A stretch of DNA of 64,000 nt from Pseudomonas tremae (GTDB lineage Bacteria > Pseudomonadota > Gammaproteobacteria > Pseudomonadales > Pseudomonadaceae). The stretch is from NCBI RefSeq assembly GCF_001401155.1, contig NZ_LJRO01000090.1, positions 248,001 through 312,000 of the forward strand. The letters run 5' to 3'. The position numbers and the translations under genes were made by a program. The notes under the pieces are model-generated. The model was given only the letters and a program-made list of their open reading frames with translations, was not told the DNA's origin and did not search any database. Of the stretch, positions 17,410-30,666 are shown piece after piece (position 1 is the stretch's first letter; each line of letters opens with the position of its first letter).

Positions 17410-18052
17410 GAGTGCGCCTTTCCAGGTATTTGAACAGCAACGAAGTCGGCACGCTGATCGCCAGGAACATCAGCGCCATCACTGTGTACGGCTCGTTGTA
17501 GCGGTAGGTCATGCCAGCAATCTGCTTGGCCGCCTGAAACAGTTCGGGGATGGTGATCACTGCCAGCAGTGGCGTTTCCTTGAACATGCCGATCAGGTAA
17601 TTACCGAGCACCGGCAGCATCGGTTTCAATGCCTGCGGCAGGATGAGGCGTCGCCAGGTATCGCCACGATCAAAGTCCAGTGCGCGGGCGGCTTCCCATT
17701 GCCCGGCAGGGATATCGTCGATTGCGCCGCGATACGCTTCGGCAATGTAAGCTGCGTAGTAACACCCCAGGCCAATCACGCCAGTGGTGATCGCCGGAAA
17801 TGTGATGCCTGCCAGCGGCAGCGCAAAGAACAGCACGTACAACTGGACCATCAGCGGCGTGTTACGGAAAAAGCTCAGGTAGCCCTTGCTCAGGTAATGC
17901 ACGAGCTTCGCCTGCGAGCGCAGGGCCAGTGCCAGAACCAGTCCCAACACCACCGCCAGCATGAAACCCAGCACCACCACCTGCACGGTCACCAGCAAAC
18001 CCTGAAACAGCTCCGGCAAAATCGACCAGGCGAATGCAATATCGAATTCCAT
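17402..18052 (-). CDS. ehuD: Ectoine-type ABC importer, permease
   Basis: A 216-residue HisM-family permease with five predicted transmembrane segments and the EAA motif region ... QWEAARALDFDRGDTWRRLI, which docks on the ATPase. The ATG at 18052 follows GAGAGACTGAAC and overlaps the 3-prime end of the upstream permease reading frame by a few bases; the further in-frame start at 18076 is less likely. Intact, so it could in principle homodimerise if the partner permease is lost. Confidence 0.85.
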   Translation of the reverse strand: MEFDIAFAWSILPELFQGLLVTVQVVVLGFMLAVVLGLVLALALRSQAKLVHYLSKGYLSFFRNTPLMVQLYVLFFALPLAGITFPAITTGVIGLGCYYAAYIAEAYRGAIDDIPAGQWEAARALDFDRGDTWRRLILPQALKPMLPVLGNYLIGMFKETPLLAVITIPELFQAAKQIAGMTYRYNEPYTVMALMFLAISVPTSLLFKYLERRTHV

Positions 18053-18054
18053 GT

Positions 18055-18732
18055 TCAGTCTCTCACCTGACGCCACGCGGTTGCGTGTCGTTCATAACGT
18101 CGGACCAGCCAGCTAAGCGGCCACGCCATGACGAAGTAGCAGATCAGGACGATGCTCCATATCAGCGTTTGCTGGCCCAGCGTCGTGACCAGTTGACTGC
18201 CGGTAAAGGTCAGGTCTGTCAGGGTGATGAGCGAAACCAGCGAGGTGGTTTTCAGCAACTCGACCAGTTGGTTGCCCATCGGCGGAATCATGAAGGGCAG
18301 GGCCTGTGGCAGGATGATTCGCCTGAACGCGTTCACTGGCCCGAAGTCCAGCGCCCGCAATGCATCGCGCTGGCCCTTGCTGACATTGATCAGTGCCGAA
18401 CGGATGATTTCCGAACCATAGGCGGAAAACGTCAGGCCCAGGCCCAGTACGCCTGTGGTCATGGGTTACAGGCGAACACCGAACAACGGCAGGATGAAGA
18501 ACAGGTAGAACAGCAGCACCAGCGCCGAAATACCCCGCAGCACTTCGACATAAATTGTGGCGAACCAGCGCAACACCCGAATCGGCGACAGGCGCATCAG
18601 GGCGATCATCAGGGAAAGCATCAGCACCAGAAGCTCGGCGAAGAAGGTGATCTGCAGCGTAACCAGTGAGCCGTGCGCCAGTTGTCTGGCTATAAACCCG
18701 GCAGTATCCAGTGTTTCAGGGTCGACAAGCAT
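18055..18732 (-). pseudogene. ehuC: Ectoine-type ABC importer permease interrupted by in-frame TAA
   Basis: Two open segments in the same frame, 18466-18732 (88 residues, ending LPLFGVRL) and 18055-18462 (135 residues, starting MTTGVLGLGLTFSAYGSE), are separated only by TAA CCC. Read through, they make a 225-codon HisM-family permease of normal length with the EAA-type motif RDALRALDFGPVNAFRRI in the second part. So one substitution (for example TCA to TAA) created the stop. The ATG six bases after the stop might allow coupled re-initiation, giving a two-piece permease, but loss of function is the simpler reading. A sequencing error cannot be excluded. Confidence 0.85.
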
Positions 18733-18787
18733 GGCCTGTACTCGTGTGGGTTAAGGCCTTGGAGGGGCAGCCCGCAGGCCGCACCTG

Positions 18788-19660
18788 TCATGGGTTGCAG
18801 CGTTGGGCTGCGGTAATGGCGGGCTCAGCCAGTTCGTTCTCGGTGTAACCGTACTTCTGCAGAATTTTCAGCAGTTCGCCGGACGCCCGTAGCTTGGCCA
18901 ATTGCTCATTGAAAGCCTGTTCGAAAGCCGGGTCATTTTTCGGCAGACCGTAGGCATGGTAATTCCAGCCCGGCTTGCCGCTGGCGTCCGGGATCTGTTC
19001 GAACGGCAAAGCGCGCTCGATATCCGGACTGTTGGTCTTCTTGATCAGGCTGATGACTTCGGCGTCCGGGAAATACACCACGTCCACGCGTCCGGCCTGC
19101 AAGGCAGCCAGTGCATCGGTGTCTTTATCGAACAACACGACATTGGTGGTGGCGATGCCACTGTCCCTGGCTTCTTGAACCTGATTGCTGCCTGGCTGCG
19201 TAGCCAGTCGCGCCTTGCCATTGCTGGCGACATCTTTAAGGCTGTGCAACTTCAGCGGGTTACCGGTTTTGACGATAAACGCACCACCGGATCGCGTGAC
19301 CGGGTTAGAGAATGCAATCACCTTGCAGCGGTTCGGGTTGATGAACAGGCCTGCACCGATCAGATCGAAACGACCCGCTGCAAGCCCTGGCACAAGAGAA
19401 CCGAAATCAGTGATCGGCGTCTCGATCTGTTTGATGCCCAGCGGTTCGAGAATAGCCCGCAGTATCTCTACATTGGCACCTGTGGCTTTGCCGTCGGTAC
19501 CAATGTAGGCATAAGGCTGCTCGTTGGCGATGCCTGCGGTCAGGCCATCGCTGCGACCTTTTTCCAGCAAACCGGCGAGCGCCGGAAATGCCAGAGCGGC
19601 GTTTAACACTAAGGCCGAGCCGAACAGGACTGGGGATGACAAGAGTTTGATGCCTTTCAT
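18788..19660 (-). CDS. ehuB: Ectoine/hydroxyectoine-type periplasmic binding protein
   Basis: A 290-residue family 3 solute-binding protein. The ATG at 19660 gives a normal signal peptide (KLLSSPVLFGSALVLNAALA, cleavage near FPALA); a longer start at 19696 is less likely. Key stretches are NEQPYAYIGTDGKATG, GSLVPGLAAGRFDLIGAGLFINPNRC and the conserved R in GNGKARLATQPGSNQ context, which resemble EhuB of rhizobia. Two cysteines (in NRCKV and AAQRC) could form a disulfide. First gene of the cluster ehuB-ehuC-ehuD-ehuA. No ectoine catabolic genes adjoin it here. Confidence 0.85.
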   Translation of the reverse strand: MKGIKLLSSPVLFGSALVLNAALAFPALAGLLEKGRSDGLTAGIANEQPYAYIGTDGKATGANVEILRAILEPLGIKQIETPITDFGSLVPGLAAGRFDLIGAGLFINPNRCKVIAFSNPVTRSGGAFIVKTGNPLKLHSLKDVASNGKARLATQPGSNQVQEARDSGIATTNVVLFDKDTDALAALQAGRVDVVYFPDAEVISLIKKTNSPDIERALPFEQIPDASGKPGWNYHAYGLPKNDPAFEQAFNEQLAKLRASGELLKILQKYGYTENELAEPAITAAQRCNP

Positions 19661-20232
19661 TGCGCGTGCTCGAAATAGGTGGAGGGAGGCGGGCATGTTG
19701 GCACTGAGCCTGCTCTTGCAGTCTGTTCTAAAGCGCTGCGCGTTTCGTATAAGGAAGCACCTTATAGTTATTAAAAAATAAATCTAAATATCAATAATGA
19801 ATATGCATATGCGTTATTCAGGGCCTTACGCGCTCTGAAAACGGCCTGGTCGCGATCATCTATCTATAGCCGCAAGACGGTTTACGAGTGCTGCTCGGGA
19901 TACGGTTGTGGCAATGGACGAATCTTAAAGGCTAAGCGGGGCGGTTACTGGATTGTCGGTGTGCATCGCGCTATGGGCGCATGAGTAAAGGACTGACAGA
20001 GGATTCTGAAAATCGAGTCATTGGGTGGTGATCTCTGTCAGTGAGTGAGGAACATGCGTGCGCCGCAATGCCCCAATCTGACCTCGCAAGCCAACACTAC
20101 TGCAAAAGCCACTGGCGCGTCGTGAAGGACGATCTACGCTGGAGATCGCGGCCACGCACATATGGATAGGCGGGCAGGCTGCGTAAACGGCCCTCTCCAA
20201 AGCAGTCATGATTGAAAACGAGTGTCGGATTG
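19661..20232. other. Intergenic region upstream of ehuB and the hybrid kinase
   Basis: About 570 bp between divergent genes. Positions 19765-19830 are AT-rich and probably hold the ehuB promoter. The rest is GC-rich without a convincing ORF; it contains the inverted repeat at 19992-20042. Confidence 0.5.
19992..20042. repeat. 10-bp inverted repeat with 31-nt spacer
   Basis: ACTGACAGAG and CTCTGTCAGT are perfect complements. There is no T tract on either side. It sits about 190 bp before the histidine kinase start and might structure its leader or be a protein site; function unknown. Confidence 0.4.
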
Positions 20233-24281
<4,049 letters not shown>

Positions 24282-24285
<4 letters not shown>

Positions 24286-25259
24286 ACGGAGCTTTTCCCA
24301 CCATGGAACCTGTACCCAGTCTGCTTATTGTAGATGATGATATTTCCGCCATTCGGGTGTTGAGCAAAGTCCTGCAGGGCCTGGGGCAGATTCGTTTTGC
24401 CACGAGCGGCGTCCAGGCGCTGAAGATGGTCAGGGAAATGCGCCCGGACCTAATCCTTCTCGACGCCGAGATGCCTGGAATGAACGGATTTGAAGTCTGT
24501 GAAGCGCTAAAAGCCGATCAACTGCTCAAAGACGTCCCGGTCATCTTCGTCACCAGCCATACCGAAACCCGCATCGAGGAGGCCGGACTGGCGCTCGGTG
24601 CGGTGGATTTCATCGGCAAGCCGATTCAGCCATTGATCGTCACGGCCCGGGTAAAGACTCATCTGCGCCTGAAGATGGCGATGGATCAGCTCAACCTGCT
24701 GGCGCAGACCGACGGCCTGACCGGCCTTGCCAACCGGCGCTTTCTCGACCAGAGCATCGAGCGCGAGTGGCTGCGCGTGCGGCGTAACCAGGAGGCGTTT
24801 TCGCTACTGCTGCTCGATATCGATTTCTTCAAGCGTTACAACGATCGGTATGGTCACCTGCAGGGTGACGAGTGCCTGATATCCATTGCGCATGCATTGA
24901 GGTGCTGCGTGCACAGATCGACTGATCTGGTGGCTCGTTACGGCGGCGAAGAGTTTGCGGTGCTGTTGCCGGATACGGGCGCAGAGGGCGCCTGTCGGAT
25001 GGCGGAGGACATTGTGCAGCACATTCATAGCCTGAAAATGCCCCATGAGACCGGTGACTTCGGTCGAGTCACGGTGTCAGTTGGGGTGGCAAGTCTGGAG
25101 GCCGGTATGCTGCCTGTTACGCGCCCCGGCACGGCTGTCACACCCGTGCCCGACTCGATTGCTGTGGCCTTGTTGGCTGAAGCAGACCGGGCCTTGTATC
25201 GGGCCAAGCACGAAGGTCGAAACTGCAGCCGGTTTGTGCCGATAGAGGTTGAACAGTGA
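24282..25259 (+). CDS. REC-GGDEF response regulator (diguanylate cyclase)
   Basis: A 325-residue protein. Residues 10-130 are a receiver domain with acidic pair DDD, phospho-Asp in LILLDAEMPGMNGF, Thr in FVTSHTET and Lys in IGKPIQP. Residues 150-322 are a GGDEF domain with DGLTGLANRRFLD, the active-site RYGGEEFAVLLP and an RxxD inhibitory site (RSTD) five residues before it, so it should make c-di-GMP with product feedback. Start overlaps the kinase stop (ATGA), strong evidence for a cognate pair. The transcript runs toward a convergent LysR gene. Confidence 0.93.
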
Positions 25260-25331
25260 TTGTACGGCCTGTGTTTTTGTAAATGGCCTTGTGACCCTTG
25301 CAGCCTTCTATTTCGCCGCTACTGTTTTGAG

Positions 25332-26216
25332 TCAAGCCGCGCTCTTCTTGAGCTCTGCTTCAAGGTGGTCAATGAACAAGCGCACCCGGTGAGGCACACG
25401 CTGGCGGGTTGGCAGGACAGCCGTAACAGACAATTGTTCGGGGATGACATCCTCCAGGTCCACTCGCCGAAGGCTGCCTTCGTTAATTTCCTGTTGAACA
25501 TCCCAATAGGTCAGCATGGCCAGCCCCATGCCTTGTCTGCATGCCGTGCGAACGGCTTCGACACTGTTGGCAGAGAACGACCCCAGAGCGCGAACGGTCA
25601 CTGGTTCGCCGTGCCGGGTGAACGACCAGAAGGGCATTGCCTGCAAGGCGATGCACTGGTGGTGCCTGAGTTCGTCCAGAACCAACGGCATGCCGCGCCG
25701 CGCGAGGTAGTCAGGGCTTGCGCACACCACCCGAGGGTTGGGCGCCAGTGATCTGGCGACCAGTGCCGAGTCGCGTATTGTGGCAATCCGGATGGCGACA
25801 TCGATTCCCAGCCCGGCAATGTCCACGATGCTGTCTGACAGGGTCAGATCGATGCTCAACGCCGGGTTTTCCAGCATCAATGCAGGCAGCATGGGCATGA
25901 TGACTGTCTGGCCGAACACACTCGGCGCCGTTACCCGCAGAATGCCGCTGGCTGTGCCCGCATCGGCCTTGAGCGTGGCGCGAGCGGTCTCGTTTGCTTC
26001 AAGCATGGTTTTGGCGTGAGGCAGAAAGACTTCGCCCTCGGGCGTCAGCGACACTGAACGGGTAGTGCGATGAACCAGTCTCACTCCCAGGTCGTTTTCC
26101 AGCGCAGCCAGGCGTCTGGAAACTGCCATGGGAGATAGCCCGAGGCGCCGGGCCGCGTCGGACAGGCTCCTGCCGGAGGCAATGGCTGCGAACACCTCTA
26201 CGTCAGAAATTTGCAC
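25332..26216 (-). CDS. LysR-family regulator (GTG start)
   Basis: A 294-residue LysR-type transcription regulator. The N-terminal winged helix is clear (AAIASGRSLSDAARRLGLSP, RRLAALENDLGVRLVHRTTR), followed by the two-lobed effector domain. The start is GTG at 26216. It is divergent from the old-yellow-enzyme gene with 137 bp between them, so that gene is the likely target. A short dyad lies in the gap. Confidence 0.88.
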   Translation of the reverse strand: MQISDVEVFAAIASGRSLSDAARRLGLSPMAVSRRLAALENDLGVRLVHRTTRSVSLTPEGEVFLPHAKTMLEANETARATLKADAGTASGILRVTAPSVFGQTVIMPMLPALMLENPALSIDLTLSDSIVDIAGLGIDVAIRIATIRDSALVARSLAPNPRVVCASPDYLARRGMPLVLDELRHHQCIALQAMPFWSFTRHGEPVTVRALGSFSANSVEAVRTACRQGMGLAMLTYWDVQQEINEGSLRRVDLEDVIPEQLSVTAVLPTRQRVPHRVRLFIDHLEAELKKSAA

Positions 26217-26249
26217 AGATTCTATCCATTATCGTTAAACCGCTTTATC

Positions 26250-26265
26250 GGAACGCTTGGGTTCC
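26250..26265. promoter_or_regulatory. Short dyad in the LysR / flavin oxidoreductase gap
   Basis: GGAAC and GTTCC flank a 6-nt spacer, 34 bp upstream of the LysR start and about 90 bp upstream of the oxidoreductase ATG. It is a candidate LysR site by position only. Confidence 0.25.
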
Positions 26266-26353
26266 AATGAGCTGCTCATGCACTTACCGTCGTGCAGGTT
26301 GTGTTTATGACTGCGGCAATTCGCAGGCGATCTGCACCGTGAGGGTTAGAAGT

Positions 26354-27466
26354 ATGAGCGAGATAAGCAAGCACGTTACCGCCCCGTTCGATATGGGTCA
26401 TCTGAAACTGAAGAACAGATATGCGCTCGCGCCCATGACACGCGTCAGCGCGACCGAAGAAGGCTGTGCCACACACGCAATGGCCCGGTATTACGAGCGT
26501 TTCGCCAGGGGCGGTTTCGGCCTGATCATCACTGAGGGCAACTACACCGATCGCAGTTTTTCCCAGGGATATCGGTTCCAGCCCGGGATCACCGACGACG
26601 AGCAGGCCCAGGCGTGGCGAGCTACTACCGAGGCACTTCATCGTCATGGCAGTGCCGTGATTGCGCAAATCATGCACGCGGGCGCGCTCAGTCAGGCCAA
26701 TCGCTTTGTCAACGAAGCGATCGGCCCTTCGGCCATTCGCCCCAAAGGCGAACAAATGGCGTTCTATTACGGCGAGGGCAGCTACCGTGTTCCGCGTGCC
26801 ATGAGTGACAAGGATATCGCCGACGTCATTGAAGGGTTTGTCCGTGCCACACAGCTGGCTATCGGCACTGCGGGTTTTGACGGTGTCGAGATTCATGGCG
26901 CGAACGGCTACCTGCTGGATCAGTTTCTGACCGACTACAGCAATCAGCGTACGGATCAATGGGGCGGCGACGTCGAGCAGCGCCTGCGCCTCACGCTTGA
27001 GGTCATCGCCGAGGTCAAAAAAGTCGCTGGGCAGGCCCCGGTCGGAGTACGTCTTTCACAAGGCAAGGTTAACGATTTTGAGCATAAATGGGCGGGCGGG
27101 GAGCGCGATGCGGAAATCATCTTCGGTGCCCTGGCCGATGCCGGTGTCGATTACATTCATGTAACAGAACATGAAGCGTGGCAGCCTGCTTTCCACCAGG
27201 GTGAAGCCAGCCTGGTCAAACTGGCCCGTCGCTACGCCCCCGGTGTTGTGCTGATCGCCAATGGCGGGCTGCACGAACCGGATAAAGCCCAGCAGGTACT
27301 CCAAGACGGCGCAGACATCATCGCCGTGGGCAAGGGCGCACTGGCCAACCCGGATCTGCCTCGGCTACTGCTTGAGGGAGGCGCAGTCCGCGACTTTGAT
27401 CCATCCATTCTCGGGCCGATTGCCAACATCAAAGACCGCGAGCTGGCGTTCAACATGGCGAGTTGA
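26354..27466 (+). CDS. Old-yellow-enzyme family NADH:flavin oxidoreductase
   Basis: A 370-residue FMN-dependent ene-reductase. The barrel starts LKLKNRYALAPMTRVSATEE; IHGANGYLLDQFLTDYSNQR carries the family substrate/FMN region (Asn instead of the His of HxAH), and HVTEHEAWQP lies near the C-terminus before the phosphate-binding ANGGL and GKGALANPDL. Members reduce activated C=C bonds of enones or nitro-compounds. I chose the ATG at 26354, which follows GAGGG; the 29-residue extension to 26267 is not family-like. Probably controlled by the divergent LysR protein. Confidence 0.88.
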   Translation: MSEISKHVTAPFDMGHLKLKNRYALAPMTRVSATEEGCATHAMARYYERFARGGFGLIITEGNYTDRSFSQGYRFQPGITDDEQAQAWRATTEALHRHGSAVIAQIMHAGALSQANRFVNEAIGPSAIRPKGEQMAFYYGEGSYRVPRAMSDKDIADVIEGFVRATQLAIGTAGFDGVEIHGANGYLLDQFLTDYSNQRTDQWGGDVEQRLRLTLEVIAEVKKVAGQAPVGVRLSQGKVNDFEHKWAGGERDAEIIFGALADAGVDYIHVTEHEAWQPAFHQGEASLVKLARRYAPGVVLIANGGLHEPDKAQQVLQDGADIIAVGKGALANPDLPRLLLEGGAVRDFDPSILGPIANIKDRELAFNMAS

Positions 27467-27486
27467 GCGAGTACAGGCTGCCTTGC

Positions 27487-27512
27487 GTGAACAGCCGTTC
27501 CGGGCTGTTCAC
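27487..27512. terminator. Hairpin between convergent oxidoreductase and ABC exporter genes
   Basis: GTGAACAGCC and GGGCTGTTCAC pair almost perfectly around a GTTCC loop. No T run follows, but it sits exactly between two convergent genes. Confidence 0.5.
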
Positions 27513-27521
27513 GCCTATGGC

Positions 27522-29375
27522 TCAATCCATGACGTCCGTCAAACCTTGATCTTCTCCAAGAAACCCGCCGCTCTGGTGATGCCACAACCGCGCATAAACA
27601 CCATTTTTCCCGAGCAGTTCGCTGTGCGTGCCTTGTTCGATGATTCGCCCGTCGTCCATGACAATAAGCCGGTCCATGGCCGCAATCGTCGACAGCCGAT
27701 GAGCGATGGCGATCACGGTTTTGCCCTGCATCATGTCATCAAGGCTTTCCTGAATAGCGACTTCGACTTCCGAGTCCAGCGCGCTGGTGGCTTCGTCGAG
27801 TAGCAGGATCGGGGCATTCTTGAGCATCACCCGAGCAATCGCGACGCGTTGACGCTGGCCGCCAGACAACTTGATGCCGCGCTCACCCACTAGTGTGTCG
27901 TAGCCGCTATGGCCTTGCTTGTCGCTCAGTTGACTGATAAACCCGTCGGCCTGTGCACTGACCGCGGCGCTGTGTATTTGCGCATCGGTTGCGTCGGGAC
28001 GGCCATAAGCGATGTTATCGCGAATGGAGCGGTGCAGCAGCGAGGTGTCCTGAGTGACCATGCCGATGGCGCTGCGCAGGCTGTCCTGGGTAACGTGCGC
28101 AATGTTTTGCCCATCGATGCTGATCGAGCCTTTATCGACGTCGTAGAAGCGCAACAGCAGGTTGATAAGGGTGGATTTTCCGGCGCCGGAGCGGCCTACC
28201 AGTCCTATTTTCTCACCCGCACGAATGCTCAGGTTCAGACCATCGAGTACCTGGCGTTCGCCGTTGTAGTTGAAGCCCACATTGTCGAACGTCACCGCGC
28301 CACCCTTGGTCGTCAGAACGGCGGCGTCCGGTGCATCCTTTACTTTGGGGCCTCGGGTCAAGGTCTCCATGCCATCCTGCACGGTGCCGATGTTCTCGAA
28401 CAACGAGGTCATTTGCCACATGATCCAGTGCGACATGCCGTTGATGCGCAGCGCCATGGCAGTGATCGCCGCTACGGCACCTGTGCCGATCTGACCCTGG
28501 TGCCACAGCCACAGTGCATAGCCGCCTGCACCCATGATCAAGGCCACTACCAACGCCTGGTTGACGATTTCGAACTGGCTGACGAGGCGCATCTGACGCA
28601 AGCCGGTCAGCTTGAAATCCTCCATCGCAGCGCGCGCGAAATGTGCCTCACGTTTGGAGTGAGAGAACAGCTTCACCGTGGTGATGTTGGTGTAGGCATC
28701 CGAGATACGCCCGGTCATCGATGATCGCGCATTGGCCTGCTCCTGGCCGACTTTGCCCAGGCGAGGCACAAAGTACAGCATGGCCATGCCGAACAACACG
28801 ATCCAGGCAAGGAAAGGCAGCATCAGCTTCAGGTCGAAGGCGCCGGCCAGGGCAATGATCGCGATGAAGTACACCCCGATTCCGGGCGCGATCTCGATGA
28901 GGGTGAACAGCACGTCGCGCACCGACAGCGCCGTCTGCATCACCTTGGTGGTGACCCTGCCGGAGAACTCGTCGGAAAAGAACGACAGGCTTTGCCGCAG
29001 CATCAACCGATGGAAGTCCCAGCGCAGCCGCAGTGGCAGGTTGATCGCCAAGACCTGGTGCTGCACCATCGTGCGCAAGGCCACCAGCCCGATGCTGGTC
29101 AGCAACACCAGGCCGATGCCCCACAGCACATGGCTTTCCTGTAAGGCAGCATCGCCGCCAGCCTGCCAGGTCGAGAGCAGGTCCACGACCTGCCCGAGGA
29201 AAGAAAACAGCCAGGCTTCGTAAATCGACACGCCGGCACTGAGCAGTGCAAGCGCAAGGACATAACCCCTGGCGCCCCGCGTACAGGCCCAGAGAAACCG
29301 TACCAGGCCGTCAGGCGGAGGCGGGACTTCGTCAGGCGGGAAGGGGTCTAGCCATTTTTCAAACGCGCGAAGCAT
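27522..29375 (-). CDS. ABC exporter (fused membrane and ATPase domains)
   Basis: A 617-residue half-transporter of the MsbA/multidrug type, expected to act as a homodimer in the inner membrane. Residues 1-330 hold six transmembrane helices; residues 360-600 hold the ATPase with Walker A GRSGAGKST, signature LSGGQRQRVAIARVML, Walker B ILLLDEATSALD and H-loop IAHRLSTI. The ATG at 29375 has GGAG 7 nt upstream; an in-frame start at 29474 is poorer. The N-terminal cytoplasmic extension PFPPDEVPPPPDG is Pro-rich. No accessory gene, so the substrate is unknown. Confidence 0.9.
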   Translation of the reverse strand: MLRAFEKWLDPFPPDEVPPPPDGLVRFLWACTRGARGYVLALALLSAGVSIYEAWLFSFLGQVVDLLSTWQAGGDAALQESHVLWGIGLVLLTSIGLVALRTMVQHQVLAINLPLRLRWDFHRLMLRQSLSFFSDEFSGRVTTKVMQTALSVRDVLFTLIEIAPGIGVYFIAIIALAGAFDLKLMLPFLAWIVLFGMAMLYFVPRLGKVGQEQANARSSMTGRISDAYTNITTVKLFSHSKREAHFARAAMEDFKLTGLRQMRLVSQFEIVNQALVVALIMGAGGYALWLWHQGQIGTGAVAAITAMALRINGMSHWIMWQMTSLFENIGTVQDGMETLTRGPKVKDAPDAAVLTTKGGAVTFDNVGFNYNGERQVLDGLNLSIRAGEKIGLVGRSGAGKSTLINLLLRFYDVDKGSISIDGQNIAHVTQDSLRSAIGMVTQDTSLLHRSIRDNIAYGRPDATDAQIHSAAVSAQADGFISQLSDKQGHSGYDTLVGERGIKLSGGQRQRVAIARVMLKNAPILLLDEATSALDSEVEVAIQESLDDMMQGKTVIAIAHRLSTIAAMDRLIVMDDGRIIEQGTHSELLGKNGVYARLWHHQSGGFLGEDQGLTDVMD

Positions 29376-29739
29376 GGAGGTCTCCAAAAAAATATTCAGT
29401 GCAAGAATTCCGGCGTCTTGGACGCTCTCCGAGAATCTTCCGGACCGAGGCTCCGGTTCATTGATCATCGGCAACAGTATGCCGGCTGTCCCAAAGCCCC
29501 ATTACTTGGGTCACTGCGGCATCCAGTGTGGCATGTGACACGCCATCGCGCGCCAGTGTAGACAATCCCGGGGGAAAACGGTCGAGCACGATGCAGACGT
29601 GGCGTGCTCGATGAGAAAGGAATAAATGCAGGGATGCAGAATCTATCAGGGTGACGGGGAGCGCCGATGGGTGGCTTTGAGTTCTATCAGGACCGTTTCA
29701 AAGCTATATGCCTGATGGTATTCATGCTCACTTGAGAGC

Positions 29740-30666
29740 CTAGGCATCGGCCCCCACCAACGCGTCTACCTCTTCACGGCCAGGAGCCGTCGCTGGACCC
29801 CGACGTGTGACTGCAATTGCCGCTGCCGCATTGGCGCGCAGGGCCGCCCGGTCGACACTACTGCCCCTGGCCAATTCGGCCAGCAGCACGCCTGCATGGG
29901 CGTCGCCGGCGCCGTTGGTGTCAAGCGCCGTGACGGCAAAGCCGGGTATGTGCCGTGTCTGTCCAGCATGGTGGACCCAGCAACCTGCGGGGCCGTCGCG
30001 AATCACGATTAGAGCATCTTCGCGCAGAATGGAGGCCAGGCTATGAAGGGCGTCGGCTGGCCTCTGGGTTTGCGTGAAGCGCAGGGCTTCTCCGCGGTTG
30101 CTGGACCATAGGCTGATCAATGGAAGTACAGCGTGCATCTCTACGCCATGAACAGCATCAAGCAATGGGCCTGGGTCGAAGGCCACAGCAGTGCCACCGG
30201 GTAAACCGCCCAGCCAGGCGAGCAAGGCTGTTACCTTGTTTTTGTGTGCCAGGCTATAGCCGCTGACAAATACGTAATCTTCGGCGCTGACCTGCACTCC
30301 CTGCAGATCAGCGGCGGACAAACCACCTTCAGCGCCCACATAGGAGATGAACGAGCGCTCTGCCGAGGCTTCCACCAAGGCGACCGCCAAGCCGGTATCC
30401 TCACCGGCAACCGGCTTTGTGGAAATCTCCACACCCTCGTCGCGCATGGCCTGGCGAGCCAGATCGCCGAAGCGGCCCTGGCCATGGCGGCCCAGGTAAA
30501 CCGTGCGCAAGCCATTGCGACAGGCAGCGGCCATGACATTGAAGCCGCCTCCGGCCTCGAACGTGGCACTGCTGGCCAGTACATCTCCGCCCGATGACGG
30601 CAGGTGGTCGACGGCCATGACAAGGTCAACCACAACCTGGCCTGTATAGAACAATTTAGCGGGCAT
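29740..30666 (-). CDS. PfkB/ribokinase-family sugar or nucleoside kinase
   Basis: A 308-residue PfkB-fold kinase. It has the N-terminal substrate region ATFEAGGGFNVMAAACRNG and the signature DTNGAGDAHAGVLL with catalytic Asp. The ATG at 30666 lies inside the end of the permease gene (11-nt overlap), so translation is coupled. In the company of an ADP-ribosylglycohydrolase and an NCS1 permease it probably phosphorylates the ribose or nucleoside released or imported by them. E. coli YegV occupies the same position in yegTUVW. The actual substrate is not shown. Confidence 0.87.
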   Translation of the reverse strand: MPAKLFYTGQVVVDLVMAVDHLPSSGGDVLASSATFEAGGGFNVMAAACRNGLRTVYLGRHGQGRFGDLARQAMRDEGVEISTKPVAGEDTGLAVALVEASAERSFISYVGAEGGLSAADLQGVQVSAEDYVFVSGYSLAHKNKVTALLAWLGGLPGGTAVAFDPGPLLDAVHGVEMHAVLPLISLWSSNRGEALRFTQTQRPADALHSLASILREDALIVIRDGPAGCWVHHAGQTRHIPGFAVTALDTNGAGDAHAGVLLAELARGSSVDRAALRANAAAAIAVTRRGPATAPGREEVDALVGADA

